From NCBI GenBank assembly GCA_009773165.1, contig WOUZ01000009.1, positions 124,001 through 188,000 on the forward strand: a DNA stretch of 64,000 bases, read 5' to 3'. The DNA comes from Bacteroidota bacterium. GTDB lineage: Bacteria > Bacteroidota > Bacteroidia > Bacteroidales > F082. Below, in pieces: positions 17,470 through 26,042 of the stretch. The notes beneath the pieces are model-generated. The model worked only from the letters and a program-made list of their open reading frames with translations. It made no database searches and had not been told where the DNA came from. Position 1 is the stretch's first letter, and the number at the start of each line of letters is the position of its first letter. The position numbers and the translations under genes were made by a program.

Positions 17470-18903
17470 ATGAATGCACTCTTAAAGAAAATGCTTTTTT
17501 TATTTTGTTTTTTGGTTCTCATACTAAATTCAGCAACTGCTCAGGAAAAAACTAAGGCTACCCCACATGATTCATTCATTCCAGTCACAGGTATTATATG
17601 TGAAATACCTGATTCAGTGCTACTTGAAATTGTTCAAAAGCAAACTTTCAGGTTTTTTTGGCATTATGCACATCCTGTTAGCGGACTTGCAAGAGAGCGA
17701 AGCACGACAGTTCTCGCTGAGCACTATTGGGATTATATCAACGAGGCCTGGGGTGAACCAAATTTCAGTAAAACAGAATTTGGGCCTGATGCTTGTGCTA
17801 TTGGAGGAACAGGCTTTGGTATCATGAGTACAATCGTCGCTGTTGAAAGAGGTTGGATAGGTAGAGACACCGCTGTCAGAAGACTTGTTCAGATCGCAGA
17901 TTTTTTAATAAACGCTGATTGTTATCACGGAATTTATCCTCATTTTATGGATGGTCGTACTGGAAAAACGATCAAATTCGATCGTCTTGATGATGGTGCC
18001 GATATAGTTGAAACATCCTATCTGCTCATGGGATTTTTAGCAGCTCGCGAATATTTCAATGCTGATATTCCTATTGAAGTTTATCTTCGCAAACGAATCA
18101 CTCAAATGTGGAATGTAGCTAACTGGAATTGGCACACCAATGGCGAAAACAAGCTTTATTGGCATTGGAGTCCAAATAATGGTTTTGACATGAACTTTCC
18201 TGTTTGGGGCTGGAATGAATGTCTGATTACTTATGTGATGGCAGCGTCTTCACCCTTCCACTCCATCTCGAAAGATGTGTATGATGGTAGTTGGGCTGGA
18301 AGTCAAGGTTTTAGAAATGGAAAGTCTTATTATGGCATTCCGCTTCCTTTAGGTAACTACGACAAAGGAGGCCCATTATTTTTTGAACATTACACCTTTA
18401 CCGGGATTGATCCAAATGGACTTGTTGATTCATTGGGTATCAATTATTTTGAACAGGCACGAAACCACACCTTGATTAACAGGGCTTATTGCATCGAAAA
18501 TCCTAAAAATTATAAAGGATATAGCGAAAATTGCTGGGGCCTGACAGCTGGTGACAGTTATAAAGGTTATGTTGCTCACTGTCCGGATACGGATTTTGGG
18601 GTGATCCAACCAACAGCTGCGCTGTCATCATTTCCCTACACTCCTGAATATTCAATGGATGCCTTGAAGCATTTTTATTATAATCTTGGAGATAAGATTT
18701 GGAGTGAATATGGTTTTGTGGATGGTTTCAGTGAAACGTATAATTGGTATGCGAAAAGCCATCTGGCAATTGACCAGGGGCCAATAATAATAATGATAGA
18801 AAATTATCGTACTGGCTTAATCTGGGAACTTTTTATGCAAATACCTGATATACAAAAGGGTCTGACAAAGTTAGGTTTCCAAAGTCCATATATTAAGAAA
18901 TAA
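17470..18903 (+). CDS. GH144-like (PF10091) enzyme, secreted/periplasmic, single domain
   Basis: This 477-residue protein has a signal peptide (cleavage near NSATAQ, residue about 25) and no lipobox, so it is predicted periplasmic. Candidate catalytic residues are D174 and D178 (DDGAD) and E250 (GWNE); the 76-residue D-to-E spacing equals the D135-E211 spacing I recall for the characterised GH144 enzyme. It carries a short extra segment (about residues 75-100) around LAEHYWDYINEAWGEPN that is absent from the two previous paralogues and lies near the entrance of the barrel. A periplasmic sophorose-releasing role, as reported for the Parabacteroides GH144 enzyme, is plausible but not proven. 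Confidence 0.8.
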   Translation: MNALLKKMLFLFCFLVLILNSATAQEKTKATPHDSFIPVTGIICEIPDSVLLEIVQKQTFRFFWHYAHPVSGLARERSTTVLAEHYWDYINEAWGEPNFSKTEFGPDACAIGGTGFGIMSTIVAVERGWIGRDTAVRRLVQIADFLINADCYHGIYPHFMDGRTGKTIKFDRLDDGADIVETSYLLMGFLAAREYFNADIPIEVYLRKRITQMWNVANWNWHTNGENKLYWHWSPNNGFDMNFPVWGWNECLITYVMAASSPFHSISKDVYDGSWAGSQGFRNGKSYYGIPLPLGNYDKGGPLFFEHYTFTGIDPNGLVDSLGINYFEQARNHTLINRAYCIENPKNYKGYSENCWGLTAGDSYKGYVAHCPDTDFGVIQPTAALSSFPYTPEYSMDALKHFYYNLGDKIWSEYGFVDGFSETYNWYAKSHLAIDQGPIIIMIENYRTGLIWELFMQIPDIQKGLTKLGFQSPYIKK

Positions 18904-18915
18904 AAATTAGCTGAA

Positions 18916-21081
18916 ATGGTAAAAATTAAACTTTTGATATTCTGTTTATTGGTTTCGTTTGGTTTGTTCGCTCAAGAATATTCCTACACTTTTCGATTTT
19001 TTCAGAACAGTCCAATGAAAGGAGATTATTTTTTTAGCAAAACCATTTCAAGCGGCGATTCTTTTATTGATAACAAACAAGGAAAACTTCCGGTAAGCTC
19101 AACTGTTTTTCATACACCCGGCAATTCAATTGAGCTTAACTACATGAATACAAAAAGTGGTAGCTGGTCGGCAACTTTATACAGACAGGAAATCAGAGGC
19201 ATGGACAACTTTAAACCAGCATCACATTTGTCTTTCTGGATTTTCAATCCTTCGGATTTGACAACTGTCAAGGACCTTCCTACTATACAATTGATGAGAA
19301 AAGACAGCAGTCTAACCAAGAAACAATATATAAGTGAGTTGCCTGTTGCGAAATGGCATCAGATAATGTTGAGTCTAAAATCTTTTTCGAATTCCTCAGA
19401 AAATCCGTCTGATACATATATTGCTGTTATTTTTTCCCAGCAAAACACTATTAATCAACAACATATACTTTACGTTGATGATGTTGAGTGTGTTTCATGG
19501 AGCCCTGTTGTTAAACCGGCAATAATAACAGAAAATCTTAAAGCAAAAGGATATTCCAAACATATTGATTTGTCGTGGGAAGCAATAACTGATAGTTCGA
19601 TTAACCTGGTAAAAATTTATAGATCAAGCGATGGGGTTGAATTTAGGGCAATAGGCATTCAACAACCATATATTAACCGCTTTACAGATTTTACCGGTGA
19701 AACCGGGAAAACATATTTTTATAAAACGACTTGTCTAAGTCAGCATTATGAAGAAGGCCCATTTTCATCTATCGTGAAATCTGCTACTGTTGAAATGAAT
19801 GATGACGATTTACTTACGATGGTTCAGGAAGCATCATTCAGGTATTATTGGGAAGCCGCAGAACCAGTGAGCGGACTTGCACTCGAAAATATTCATGGCA
19901 GACACGACATGATTGCAACAGGAGCATCAGGATTTGGAATCATGGCTTTAATTGCAGGTACTGAACGTCAGTTTATTACAAGAGATCAAGCCGTTGAACG
20001 CTTTATTAAAATTGTGAAATTTCTCGAAAATGCTGAATCATTTCATGGAGTTTATCCTCACTTTTTAGACGGAACATCAGGTAAAACTGTACCTTTCTTT
20101 GGGCAAAGAGATAATGGGGCAGATTTGGTCGAAACTTCATTTCTGCTTCAGGGTCTATTGGCTGCAAAGCAGTACTTCTCAGGTGATAACGAAAATGAGA
20201 TACTCATAAGGGAGAAAATAACGGCTATTTGGGAAAAAGTTGAGTGGGACTGGTTCAGGAAAACCCCAGAAAGTAAGTTTCTTTACTGGCATTGGTCGCC
20301 TGATAAAGAATGGATTATCAATCATAACCTTATTGGCTGGAACGAGACAATGGTAACCTACTTACTTGCAATTGCATCACCAACACACTCAATACCAGCA
20401 AGTATGTATTATAGTGGTTGGGCTAATCAGGACAGCACCGGGTATAATTACCGTGCTAATTGGGGTCAAACATCAGATGGAGCTACTTATACAAATGGAA
20501 CAAGTTATTATGGGATTCCTTTAGCAGTTGGTGTTTCCAATGGAGGGCCGTTATTTTTCACTCATTATTCCTATATGGGCTACGACCCTCAGCTGATTAC
20601 TGATGAATACACGAACTATTTTGTTAACAATCAACACATTGCAATGATAAATCATAAATATTGTGTTGAAAACCCTCTGAAATACAAAGGTTATGGATAT
20701 GATGGCTGGGGTTTGACTGCATCTGACGGGCCTTTTGATTATTCCGCAGATGAACCGGTGATTTGGCAAGATCATGGCAAATTAGCTCCTACTGGTGCAA
20801 TAAGTTCGTTTCCTTATACGCCAAAAGAATCGATGAATGCTTTGAAGAACTATTACAACAATTATGGAAGTTTTTTATGGGGTGAATATGGTTTTAAAGA
20901 TGCCTTCAGTTTATCTCACAACTGGTGTTCAACAATCTACATGGGTCTGAATCAAGCTCCTATGACTGTAATGATTGAAAATTACCGATCAGGATTGATC
21001 TGGAATCTTTTTATGCAAAACGAAGATATCCTGAATGGGTTAATAAAACTTGAGACCGAAACAAATTCAAGAAAAAAATGA
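18916..21081 (+). CDS. GH144-like (PF10091) enzyme with N-terminal CBM-like and FN3 domains
   Basis: This 721-residue protein has a signal peptide (SFGLFAQ). Residues about 25-195 form a carbohydrate-binding-like jelly roll ending DDVECVSW. Residues about 200-290 resemble fibronectin type III (IDLSWEAITDSSINLVKIYRS). Residues about 300-715 form the PF10091 barrel. Candidate catalytic residues are D399, D403 (DNGAD) and E477 (GWNE). It has an insertion of about 20 residues between YYSGWAN and YTNGTSYYG compared with the other three copies, which could reshape the subsites. The final bases overlap the GH31 start in an ATGA-type junction, showing translational coupling. Confidence 0.8.
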   Translation: MVKIKLLIFCLLVSFGLFAQEYSYTFRFFQNSPMKGDYFFSKTISSGDSFIDNKQGKLPVSSTVFHTPGNSIELNYMNTKSGSWSATLYRQEIRGMDNFKPASHLSFWIFNPSDLTTVKDLPTIQLMRKDSSLTKKQYISELPVAKWHQIMLSLKSFSNSSENPSDTYIAVIFSQQNTINQQHILYVDDVECVSWSPVVKPAIITENLKAKGYSKHIDLSWEAITDSSINLVKIYRSSDGVEFRAIGIQQPYINRFTDFTGETGKTYFYKTTCLSQHYEEGPFSSIVKSATVEMNDDDLLTMVQEASFRYYWEAAEPVSGLALENIHGRHDMIATGASGFGIMALIAGTERQFITRDQAVERFIKIVKFLENAESFHGVYPHFLDGTSGKTVPFFGQRDNGADLVETSFLLQGLLAAKQYFSGDNENEILIREKITAIWEKVEWDWFRKTPESKFLYWHWSPDKEWIINHNLIGWNETMVTYLLAIASPTHSIPASMYYSGWANQDSTGYNYRANWGQTSDGATYTNGTSYYGIPLAVGVSNGGPLFFTHYSYMGYDPQLITDEYTNYFVNNQHIAMINHKYCVENPLKYKGYGYDGWGLTASDGPFDYSADEPVIWQDHGKLAPTGAISSFPYTPKESMNALKNYYNNYGSFLWGEYGFKDAFSLSHNWCSTIYMGLNQAPMTVMIENYRSGLIWNLFMQNEDILNGLIKLETETNSRKK

Positions 21082-23582
21082 TGTCACATTTAAAACCATT
21101 ATTGCTGTTCATTTGGATACTTTTTTTTCTTTTGACAGAGGCAAAAACATATGCCCAGGTTACAGATATTGGCCCTGTTTTAGATTGGAATAAAACGGAT
21201 ATTGGCCTTGAAGGCAAAACCACTGAAGCTCAATTTCGTGTTCAAGTTTATAATGAAAACACCATCCGAATCAGGGTTTCACTAAAAGATACAATGAGTG
21301 ATTTTTCATATTCGCTTATAAATCAAACGATTGATAATATTACTGCTTTTCAGGTCTTTGAAAATAATCATTCAATTTTTGTTCAAACAGACATAATTAA
21401 CCTTGAAATTGAGAAGACTCCTGCATTCAGGGCTCTGTTTCGTAACAAACAGGGTAAAATAATTAATGAAGATGTTGCCGGCAGAGGCTTTGGTACAAGT
21501 TTCACAGGTCAAAGAACTACAATTTATAAAAAACTTCACGATGATGAACGATTTGTGGGTCTTGGTGAGGTACTCGGAAACCTCGATAAAAGAGGTAATG
21601 GTTTTACTCTAAACAACACGGATACATACAAATATGGTGATCCACGTTTGTCAATGTATGTGAGCATTCCATTTTATATTGGAATTCATTCGCAGGAAGT
21701 TTATGGTCTTTTTTACCATAATACCTTCAAGACATTTTTTAATTTCGGGCTATCAACCCCCTATTTTACTTCAATTACTGCTGATGGTGGTGATGTGGAT
21801 TATTTTTTTATTTACGACGAATCCATTGAGAAAATTCTTTTTCATTACACTTCTTTAACCGGTCGAATGCCATTGCCTCCAAAGTGGAGTCTTGGTTATC
21901 ATCAAAGCCGGTGCAGCTACTTTCCCGATTATAATGTAAAACTTTTAGCAGATAACTTTCGGGCGAAAAAGTTTCCACTAGATTGTATTGTTTTGGATGC
22001 CGACTATCTTCAAGACTATGAACCATTTCGTATCAACAAAAAACGCTTTCCGGATTTGCCTGGCCTGACTTCTTACCTTAAAAATCTGGATATTGAAGTA
22101 ACAGCCTCAGTTAATCCGGGTATTAAAATTGACACGACTTATTTTGCACATCATGATGGTTTGAAAGAAGATGTCTTCGTTAAATATGCAGATGGAAGTC
22201 TTTATGAAGCCGAGATAGCCCCAAGCTTCAATCATTTTGTTGATTTTACATCACCAAAAGCAAGAAATTGGTGGATTGAGAACATGAAATTTCTTCCTGA
22301 AAATGGTATTCATGGCTATTGGAACGATATGAATGAGCCAGCAGTTGGTGGAAGTTACTTACCTGATAATCTGGTTTTTGATTTCGATGGAAATAAGGCC
22401 GGAGCTTTGGAAGCAAAAAATGTTTACGGCATGCAGATGGCCCGCAGCAGTTTCGAGTCTGCAAAAAAATTTGGTGGAAATCGTCGCCCATTCATTCTTA
22501 CCCGCTCGGGTTTTGCCGGCGTTCAACGTTATGCAGCTGTCTGGACCGGCGACAACACCGCTAAAGATGAATATTTGCTAGGTGGTGCACTGCTGAATAC
22601 CCAACTTGGTTTATCAGGCCTAAGTTTTGTTGGTGACGATATTGGTGGTTATATTGGCAATACTCCTAAACCACTTTTCATTCGGTGGATGCAGGTTGGA
22701 GCCTTCTCCCCTTATGCAAGAAATCACAAAGAAGCTTTTGGAAATGCCAACGAACCATGGAGTTATGGTGAAGAAGCTGAAGCAATCAGTAAAACTTTTA
22801 TAGAGTTTCGTTATCGTTTGATGCCATATCTCTATTCCAAATTTTATGAAGCTTCAACAACCGGAATGCCAATTGTAAGAAGTTTAAGCATCAATAATCC
22901 TTTTGATAATAAAGTTTATGACCAGCTTTTTCAATACCAATTTCTGTTTGGTGAGGCGATTATGGTGGTACCGGTAACGGGATCCGAAATTACTAAAAAT
23001 TATTACCTTCCTGAAGGTCAATGGTTTGATCTATATTCTGACGAATCTTTTGATGGAAACCAGGAATTTTCACAAACAGTTCCATTACATAAGATTCCAT
23101 TATTTGTAAAAGCCTCTTCGATTTTGCCCATGCAGCGTTCTGTGCAATCAACAAAAGAATTTCCGGGCGACACCTTATTTATCCATCTATACAACGGAAC
23201 CGAATTAAATGCTTTTGTGTATTACGAAGATGATGGTTCAACGATGGATTATCAAAATGGAAATTATTACAAACGAACTATCCTTTTTAACCCTTCGCAA
23301 AATAAATTGATTTTTGATTCTATATCAGGTAGTTACGTTTCTAGATTTACCTCAGTTAAGTGTATTTTTCATGGCTTTGATGAGCCATTGACGCAGCTTT
23401 TGTTCAATGCAAAAACCATTTCTATAGATTCCAAGTCAGAGCTATTACTCGATGGATTGAAATACCTCGAAGATATTTATGATCCTTCCTATTTTCGTTC
23501 ACTCAGGGAAGATGAGATAAAACCAAAATGCTACATATTGACTTTTAAAAACATCAGCGATGTGATTACAATAACATGGTAA
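21078..23582 (+). CDS. GH31 family alpha-glycosidase
   Basis: This is an 834-residue exported enzyme with a signal peptide ending near KTYAQ. It has the GH31 layout: N-terminal beta-sandwich, TIM barrel and C-terminal beta domains. The catalytic nucleophile is the Asp in WNDMNEP (about D417) and the acid/base is the Asp in WTGDN (about D492). Retaining alpha-glucosidase or alpha-xylosidase activity is known for the family. An alpha-linked sugar is not expected in plain beta-1,2-glucan, so it may remove side groups or serve a mixed substrate. The start overlaps the preceding gene by 4 bp; a second ATG lies immediately after. Confidence 0.88.
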   Translation: MMSHLKPLLLFIWILFFLLTEAKTYAQVTDIGPVLDWNKTDIGLEGKTTEAQFRVQVYNENTIRIRVSLKDTMSDFSYSLINQTIDNITAFQVFENNHSIFVQTDIINLEIEKTPAFRALFRNKQGKIINEDVAGRGFGTSFTGQRTTIYKKLHDDERFVGLGEVLGNLDKRGNGFTLNNTDTYKYGDPRLSMYVSIPFYIGIHSQEVYGLFYHNTFKTFFNFGLSTPYFTSITADGGDVDYFFIYDESIEKILFHYTSLTGRMPLPPKWSLGYHQSRCSYFPDYNVKLLADNFRAKKFPLDCIVLDADYLQDYEPFRINKKRFPDLPGLTSYLKNLDIEVTASVNPGIKIDTTYFAHHDGLKEDVFVKYADGSLYEAEIAPSFNHFVDFTSPKARNWWIENMKFLPENGIHGYWNDMNEPAVGGSYLPDNLVFDFDGNKAGALEAKNVYGMQMARSSFESAKKFGGNRRPFILTRSGFAGVQRYAAVWTGDNTAKDEYLLGGALLNTQLGLSGLSFVGDDIGGYIGNTPKPLFIRWMQVGAFSPYARNHKEAFGNANEPWSYGEEAEAISKTFIEFRYRLMPYLYSKFYEASTTGMPIVRSLSINNPFDNKVYDQLFQYQFLFGEAIMVVPVTGSEITKNYYLPEGQWFDLYSDESFDGNQEFSQTVPLHKIPLFVKASSILPMQRSVQSTKEFPGDTLFIHLYNGTELNAFVYYEDDGSTMDYQNGNYYKRTILFNPSQNKLIFDSISGSYVSRFTSVKCIFHGFDEPLTQLLFNAKTISIDSKSELLLDGLKYLEDIYDPSYFRSLREDEIKPKCYILTFKNISDVITITW

Positions 23583-23602
23583 CAAATTTTAAGACACTGT
23601 AT

Positions 23603-25348
23603 ATGAACTATTTAAAGCATTTATTTATAATTGGCATTGCCTTAATTATTGGTCAGAATTTATATGCCCAACAAAAAACTTACTGTAATCCTGTTAATCT
23701 GGATTATGGCTATACTCCTATTCCAAACTTTAGCGAATGGGGGCGTCACCGTGCAACTGCTGACCCTGTAATTGTGAACTACAAAAACGATTATTTTTTG
23801 TTCTCCACTAATCAATGGGGTTATTGGTGGAGTAGCGATATGATAAACTGGAACTTTGTTTCACGAAGATTTCTCAGGCCATGGAACCAAGGTTATGATG
23901 AACTTTGTGCTCCTGCTGTGGGTGTGATTGGTGATACAATGATTGTTTTTGGTTCAACCTATACAAACAAATTTACGATTTGGATGAGCACAAACCCCAA
24001 ATTGGACGAATGGAAGCCTCTTGTCGATTCTTTTGCTATAGGTGGCTGGGATCCAGCGTTTTTCACCGATGATGATGGTCGTTTTTACATGTACAATGGA
24101 AGCAGCAATCAATTTCCTCTTTATGGCGTTGAATTGAACCGGAAAACCATGGAGCCACTTGCAACCCGCAAGGAAATGTATTTGTTACAACCCTGGCGCT
24201 ACGGATGGCAACGCTTTGGCGAACACATGGATGACACTTTTCTTGACCCATTTATTGAAGGAGCATGGATGACAAAAAATAACGGAAAATACTATCTGCA
24301 ATACGGAGCTCCAGGAACTGAATTCAGCGGGTATGCCGACGGAGTTGTAGTTGGTGAAAAACCTCTTGGACCTTTTATACCTCAATCGATGCCACTCAGT
24401 TACAAAGCAGGAGGCTTTGCTCGTGGTGCTGGTCACGGGGCTACCTTTCAGGATAGATGGAATAATTATTGGCATGTCTCAACAATTGCACTTTCGGTAA
24501 AAAACAATTTTGAGCGAAGAATTGGAATTTGGCCTGCCGGCTTTGATAAGGATGAAGTGATGTTTTGTAATACAGCTTTTGGAGATTATCCAACATATCT
24601 TCCTGATAATGAATCAGATCATTTGGAAAGTCGTTTTACTGGCTGGATGCTTTTAAACTATAATAAACCTGTTGTGGTGTCCTCAACCTATGGAAATTAT
24701 CAGGCTAATTATGCCGTTGATGAAAGTATCAAAACATACTGGTCGGCTGCATCTTCTGATGAACGTGAATGGATTCAGACCGATTTGGGAGATATTTCAA
24801 CTGTTAAAGCCATACAGGTGAACTATGCTGATCAGGATGCTGAGTTTCTCGGAAAGTCATTAGGTGTTTTTCATCAATACAAAATTTTTGCTTCAACTGA
24901 TGGGAAGAAGTGGAATTTGATTGTTGATAAAAGTCAAAACACAAAAGATGTACCACATGATTATATTGAACTGCCTGAGGATGTTAAGGCACGGTTCATA
25001 AAACTCGTAAACATTCATATGCCCACTGGAAAATTCGCAATCAGCGGATTGAGAGTTTTCGGATTTGGGAATATGGAAAAACCGAAAAAAGTAGAAGATT
25101 TTATCGTTCTAAGAACGGAAAAGGACAAAAGAAGTGCCTGGCTAAAATGGAAAATTGTCGACAATGCTTATGCCTATAACATATACATGGGTACCGAACC
25201 TGATAAATTGTACAATTCGATTATGGTCTATGGTGCTAACGAATATTGGCTAAAGACCTTAGACAAAGAAAAAACATATTATTTCACCATTGAAGCCATC
25301 AATGAAAGTGGCCTTAGTCCTCTTTTTTCAATTGTAGAAGTTAATTAG
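23603..25348 (+). CDS. GH43-like glycosidase with F5/8 type C and FN3 domains
   Basis: The start at 23603 is chosen because it gives a clean signal peptide (MNYLKHLFIIGIALIIGQNL, then YAQ); an in-frame ATG at 23576 overlaps the GH31 stop. Residues about 30-340 form a five-bladed propeller with the catalytic-base motif ATADPVIV and WDPAFF, as in GH43. Residues about 345-490 form a discoidin (F5/8 C) domain (ANYAVDESIKTYWSA, KARFIKLVNI), and the tail is FN3-like. The architecture resembles Bacteroidetes GH43 enzymes acting on galactofuranose or arabinofuranose. The substrate in this locus is not evident. Confidence 0.78.
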   Translation: MNYLKHLFIIGIALIIGQNLYAQQKTYCNPVNLDYGYTPIPNFSEWGRHRATADPVIVNYKNDYFLFSTNQWGYWWSSDMINWNFVSRRFLRPWNQGYDELCAPAVGVIGDTMIVFGSTYTNKFTIWMSTNPKLDEWKPLVDSFAIGGWDPAFFTDDDGRFYMYNGSSNQFPLYGVELNRKTMEPLATRKEMYLLQPWRYGWQRFGEHMDDTFLDPFIEGAWMTKNNGKYYLQYGAPGTEFSGYADGVVVGEKPLGPFIPQSMPLSYKAGGFARGAGHGATFQDRWNNYWHVSTIALSVKNNFERRIGIWPAGFDKDEVMFCNTAFGDYPTYLPDNESDHLESRFTGWMLLNYNKPVVVSSTYGNYQANYAVDESIKTYWSAASSDEREWIQTDLGDISTVKAIQVNYADQDAEFLGKSLGVFHQYKIFASTDGKKWNLIVDKSQNTKDVPHDYIELPEDVKARFIKLVNIHMPTGKFAISGLRVFGFGNMEKPKKVEDFIVLRTEKDKRSAWLKWKIVDNAYAYNIYMGTEPDKLYNSIMVYGANEYWLKTLDKEKTYYFTIEAINESGLSPLFSIVEVN

Positions 25349-25367
25349 GAAAAAGCAGGAAAGTATT

Positions 25368-26036
25368 ATGAAAATAAGAATCCTACTAATTTTTCTTCTG
25401 GTCATATTATATCAAAATGCTAATTCACAAATAGTTGATTACCCTTTTGCAGAAGTTGTAAATCAATTTAAGAGAAACGACAGCATCTCTCCTCCCCCAT
25501 CCGATGCTACTTTCTTTATTGGCAGTTCCTCATTCACTATCTGGAATAATGTTCAAGATGATTTTATGGATATTAAAGTTGTCAACAGAGCTTTTGGCGG
25601 TTCTACCCTCGTTGATCAAATCAGATATATTGAAGATATTGTAATTCCTTTCAAGCCGGAAAGAATTATAATCTATTGCGGTGAAAATGATCTGGCCTTT
25701 GATGAAAAGTTAACAGCTTCAGATGCCGAAGCCCGGTTCGTTCAGCTTTTTCAAAAGATCAGATCTCAATTACCGGATGTGATGATAGTTTATGTCTCGA
25801 TGAAGCCAAGTCCTAGTCGCTGGCATTTATCAGAAAAATTTTTTGAAGCAAACCAAATGATAAGCAATTTTATTGATTCTCAGTCTAACTCAAAGTTTAT
25901 TAGTATTTGGAAATCAATGCTTAACAAAAATTATCTTCCAGATTCAACCCTATTTCTTGATGACATGTTACACATGAATGCAAAGGGATATATGATTTGG
26001 AAAAAGGAAATAAGTGCAATTATTAATTCAAAATAA
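25368..26036 (+). CDS. Periplasmic SGNH/GDSL hydrolase (possible carbohydrate esterase)
   Basis: This is a 222-residue protein with a signal peptide (QNANSQ). The four SGNH blocks are visible: Ser in IGSSSF, Gly in FGGST, Asn in CGEND, and the Asp-His pair in DDMLHMN near the C-terminus. The family removes acyl groups from sugars or lipids. It lies 19 bp after the GH43 gene and 6 bp before the GH3 gene, so it is part of the same operon. Natural beta-1,2-glucans of Proteobacteria can carry succinyl and other ester groups, so deacylation before cleavage is a reasonable inference. Confidence 0.8.
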   Translation: MKIRILLIFLLVILYQNANSQIVDYPFAEVVNQFKRNDSISPPPSDATFFIGSSSFTIWNNVQDDFMDIKVVNRAFGGSTLVDQIRYIEDIVIPFKPERIIIYCGENDLAFDEKLTASDAEARFVQLFQKIRSQLPDVMIVYVSMKPSPSRWHLSEKFFEANQMISNFIDSQSNSKFISIWKSMLNKNYLPDSTLFLDDMLHMNAKGYMIWKKEISAIINSK

Positions 26037-26042
26037 ATACCT

